A DNA stretch of 64,000 bases from Burkholderia sp. WSM2232 (lineage in GTDB: Bacteria; Pseudomonadota; Gammaproteobacteria; Burkholderiales; Burkholderiaceae): contig NZ_AWZV01000025.1 of assembly GCF_000472545.1 (NCBI RefSeq), positions 50,496-114,495 on the forward strand, given 5' to 3'. Of the stretch, positions 61,945 through 64,000 are shown in pieces; position 1 is the stretch's first letter; every line of letters starts with the position of its first letter. The notes beneath the pieces were generated by a model that saw nothing but the letters and a program-made list of their open reading frames with translations, was not told where the DNA came from and made no database searches. The translations under genes and the position numbers were made by a program.

Positions 61945-63423
61945 TTATTGCGAGGCTTGAGCCGTATGCCTGCCGTGATGGGGCCGTGCGCTGGAGGCTG
62001 CGGAGGCGGCTGTGGTGTCGGCGGCTCCCGCGGCACCCTGGGCTGCCGCGCCGCTTGCGCCTGATGCACCGCGTGCGCCCGAAGCGCCGCGCGGCTTATC
62101 CGCCGGAATGGTGATCTTCGCGCCTTCCTTCAGACGGTCCGAGCCGTCGATCACGACGCGTTCGCCCACTTGCAGGCCCGACTTGATGCTGGTGCGCTCG
62201 CCGTCGACCGGGCCGACTTTCACCGGCCGCACGGTCACCGTGTTGTCCGGCTTGACGACATAGACGAACTGGCCCATCGAGCCGTTCAGCACAGCCGAGG
62301 TCGGCACGATCACCGCGTCCTTGATCGTGTTGACGAGCAGCCGCGTGTTGACGAACTGGTTCGGGAACAGCACGTTCTTGCTGTTCTGGAAGATCGCGCG
62401 CAGTTTGACGGTGCCGGTGGTGGTGTCGATCTGGTTGTCGAGCGTTTCCAGGGTGCCGCCCTCAAGCGACGTAGTGTTGCTGCGGTCGTACGCGGTCACC
62501 GAGAGCTTCGCGCCGGTTTGCGTCTGCTCGAGAATCTGCTGCAGGTTGTCTTCCGACGTGGTGAAGATCACGCTGATCGGCTGCAACTGCGTTATCACGA
62601 CGATGCCGTTGGTCAGGCTCGGCGTCACGTAGTTGCCCGGGTCGACCTGACGCAGGCCGACGCGCCCGGAAACCGGGGCGGTGATGCGCGCATAGACGAG
62701 GTCGAGTTTGTAGGTGTCGACGTTGGCCTTGTCCGACTTGACGGTGCCTTCGTATTGACGCACCAGCGACGCCTGCGTATCGACCTGCTGGCTCGCAATC
62801 GAGTCTTGCGACAGCAGCGTCTGGTAGCGCTTCAGATCGAGACGCGCGGTTTGCAGCAGCGCTTCGTCGCGCGCGAGCGCGCCTTGCGCGTTGTCGAGCG
62901 AGATCTGGTAGGGGCGCGGGTCGATCTGCGCGAGCAGGTCGCCCTTTTTGACCATCTGGCCTTCCTTGAAATACACCTCCTGCAACGTGCCGCTCAACTG
63001 CGGCAGAACCGTCACGCTCGCGAGCGGCGTGACGGTGCCGAGCGCGGTGAGCACCACCGGCATCTCGCCTTGCGTCGCAGTGGCTACATGGACCGGCTGC
63101 GGCATGTTCGCCATCGCGCCGGGACCGCCCCGGCCGGGCCGGCCGCTGTGAGCGCCGCTCGCGCCTGGCGCGGCGGCGCCCCCTGGCGAGCCCCACGGAT
63201 GCCAGCGCCACAGCACGAAGGCGAGAATCAGCAGCGCGAGGACGATCAGCGCGACGTTGCGGCCGCGATGGCTTCGGACGGCGCCGGGCCGCGTGTCGGC
63301 GGTACCAGGTGTACCGGGCTTGGCGGGTGTGTGCGACGGACGGGCGGGCGCCGCTTCCGGCGTCTTCGGGGAAGCCGGAGCGGCGGGGCGTGTAGTTTCC
63401 GAATGCTGTTGTTGTTCGTCCAT
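61945..63423 (-). CDS. mdtA: RND periplasmic adaptor, MdtA-like
   Basis: A 492-aa membrane-fusion protein linking the pump to an outer-membrane channel. It has a Pro/Ala-rich cytoplasmic N-terminus of about 50 residues, one transmembrane helix (NVALIVLALLILAFVLW), a Gly-rich linker, then the lipoyl/hairpin/beta-barrel regions: VTVLPQLSGTLQEVYFKEGQMVKKGDLLAQIDPRPYQISLDNAQGALARDEALL and ITAPVSGRVGLRQVDPGNYV. A Gly/Ala-Ser-rich tail ends the protein. ATG 63423 is chosen; 28 upstream in-frame residues are not family-like. First gene of the operon. Confidence 0.94.
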   Translation of the reverse strand: MDEQQQHSETTRPAAPASPKTPEAAPARPSHTPAKPGTPGTADTRPGAVRSHRGRNVALIVLALLILAFVLWRWHPWGSPGGAAAPGASGAHSGRPGRGGPGAMANMPQPVHVATATQGEMPVVLTALGTVTPLASVTVLPQLSGTLQEVYFKEGQMVKKGDLLAQIDPRPYQISLDNAQGALARDEALLQTARLDLKRYQTLLSQDSIASQQVDTQASLVRQYEGTVKSDKANVDTYKLDLVYARITAPVSGRVGLRQVDPGNYVTPSLTNGIVVITQLQPISVIFTTSEDNLQQILEQTQTGAKLSVTAYDRSNTTSLEGGTLETLDNQIDTTTGTVKLRAIFQNSKNVLFPNQFVNTRLLVNTIKDAVIVPTSAVLNGSMGQFVYVVKPDNTVTVRPVKVGPVDGERTSIKSGLQVGERVVIDGSDRLKEGAKITIPADKPRGASGARGASGASGAAAQGAAGAADTTAASAASSARPHHGRHTAQASQ

Positions 63424-63863
63424 CGGTTCGGTCAGTGACTGCTTGGAAGTGTGGCGTAGGCGCGATTGTGCCGCATCGGCGCCTGGCATTCGCGGATGAG
63501 GATGCACGGCAGGCGGGTTCGACAGCGGGCGGGCCGCGTGCGTTCAGCGCGATGCTACCCGAGACGCGGTTAATAGATGCCTGCGCGGCGCCCCTGAAGC
63601 CCCCAATCGATGCTCCGGCAGGGCCCGCCGGGCGTCCGCGCCGCGGAGCGCGCCCGCGCTGCGGCAGGAATGCATGATCCTACGTCCCGCCCTCTGTAAC
63701 AGTCCACCCGCGTATTTTTCTGTTGATTACGCCGGTTACAGGCGGCGGAAGGTGGCGCTCACGGCCGGGTGACGAAGTGGCGTGCTGGTGGGGGGGCGAG
63801 GGGTGCGTGTTGAGGCGTCCCGGAGGTCCAGCCCTGTGGGGTTCCGGCGTCTGAGCGTTCCGG
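63424..63863. other. Upstream region of mdtABC, no gene seen
   Basis: About 440 bases. It should contain the mdtABC promoter; an AT-rich patch at about 63711-63732 (GTATTTTTCTGTTGATTACGC) is the only obvious candidate on either strand. No regulator gene is visible before the repeat array. Confidence 0.45.
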
Positions 63864-64000
63864 CGGCTCAGCGGCTCAGCGGATCAGCGGATCAGCGGAT
63901 CAGCAGCACAGAGGCACAGAGGCACAGAGGCACAGAGGCACAGAGGCACAGAGGCACAGAGGCACAGAGGCACAGAGGCACAGAGGCACAGAGGCACAGA
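63864..64000. repeat. 8-bp tandem array with shifting unit, cut by the window end
   Basis: In constant 8-base phase the unit reads CGGCTCAG twice, CGGATCAG three times, CAGCACAG once, then AGGCACAG eleven times and on past the window. The AGGCACAG part is perfect from 63912. It does not encode a plausible protein here. Confidence 0.95.

Noticed and set aside
63864..64000. 8-bp array considered as part of a repeat-protein gene
   Set aside because: An 8-base unit shifts frame each copy and no start, stop or domain supports a gene.

Overview
The window is GC-rich chromosomal DNA of a beta-proteobacterium, most likely Burkholderiaceae and probably Paraburkholderia or Caballeronia. This is inferred from a five-step hut operon using HutF and HutG, a two-subunit arginine succinyltransferase, a pseudomonad-style transporter-regulator-AST cluster, the codon bias and the gene set. 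I see no rRNA, tRNA or CRISPR array.

Layout. 0.1-8.7 kb: a histidine utilisation operon, hutH-hutC-hutU-hutD-hutI-hutF-hutG, with a perfect HutC-type palindrome over its promoter and an intrinsic terminator at its end. 8.8-14.2 kb: a tiny His-rich exported protein, an unknown DNA-binding-like protein, an exported transglutaminase-like protein, a LivK/BraC-type binding protein and a small acidic protein. 14.4-18.3 kb: glgC and glgA (glycogen) followed by pdxY. 18.8-19.9 kb: an exported alpha/beta hydrolase. 20.1-27.1 kb: two luciferase-like monooxygenases, a cysteine-dioxygenase-like cupin, a four-domain rhodanese, a LysR regulator and an SsuA-like binding protein, together looking like an organosulfur module. 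27.6-29.2 kb: a lipoprotein and a patatin-like lipase.

29.6-41.5 kb is a same-strand arginine/ornithine block. It runs from ABC transporter subunits (hisQ/hisM/hisP type) to an ArgR-type AraC regulator, then the arginine succinyltransferase pathway (astC, aruF, aruG, astD, astB, astE), and last the transporter's likely binding protein. 41.8-48.6 kb holds four signalling proteins: two paralogous EAL-HDOD proteins, one HDOD protein and one PAS-GGDEF-EAL protein.

48.58-53.85 kb is an AT-richer accessory island set directly after the second EAL-HDOD gene. It carries a small membrane protein, a ParA-type ATPase translationally coupled to an unknown protein with a HEPN-like R-x4-H motif, and a convergent Mrr-like (PD-(D/E)XK) nuclease-domain protein. 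Three copies of an ARTTSRTGAGACTG-like repeat lie at each end in inverted orientation, as in transposons with several transposase-binding sites per end, but no transposase is present. A perfect 29-bp inverted repeat lies near the right end. This is the best candidate for an undescribed system, possibly phage defence; the function is inference.

54.3-63.4 kb: an exported peroxiredoxin, a small membrane protein, and an mdtABC-type RND efflux operon without an adjacent outer-membrane channel gene. The window ends inside an 8-bp tandem array. Short tandem arrays (7, 8, 8, 10, 11, 13 and 15-16 bp units) recur in the intergenic DNA.
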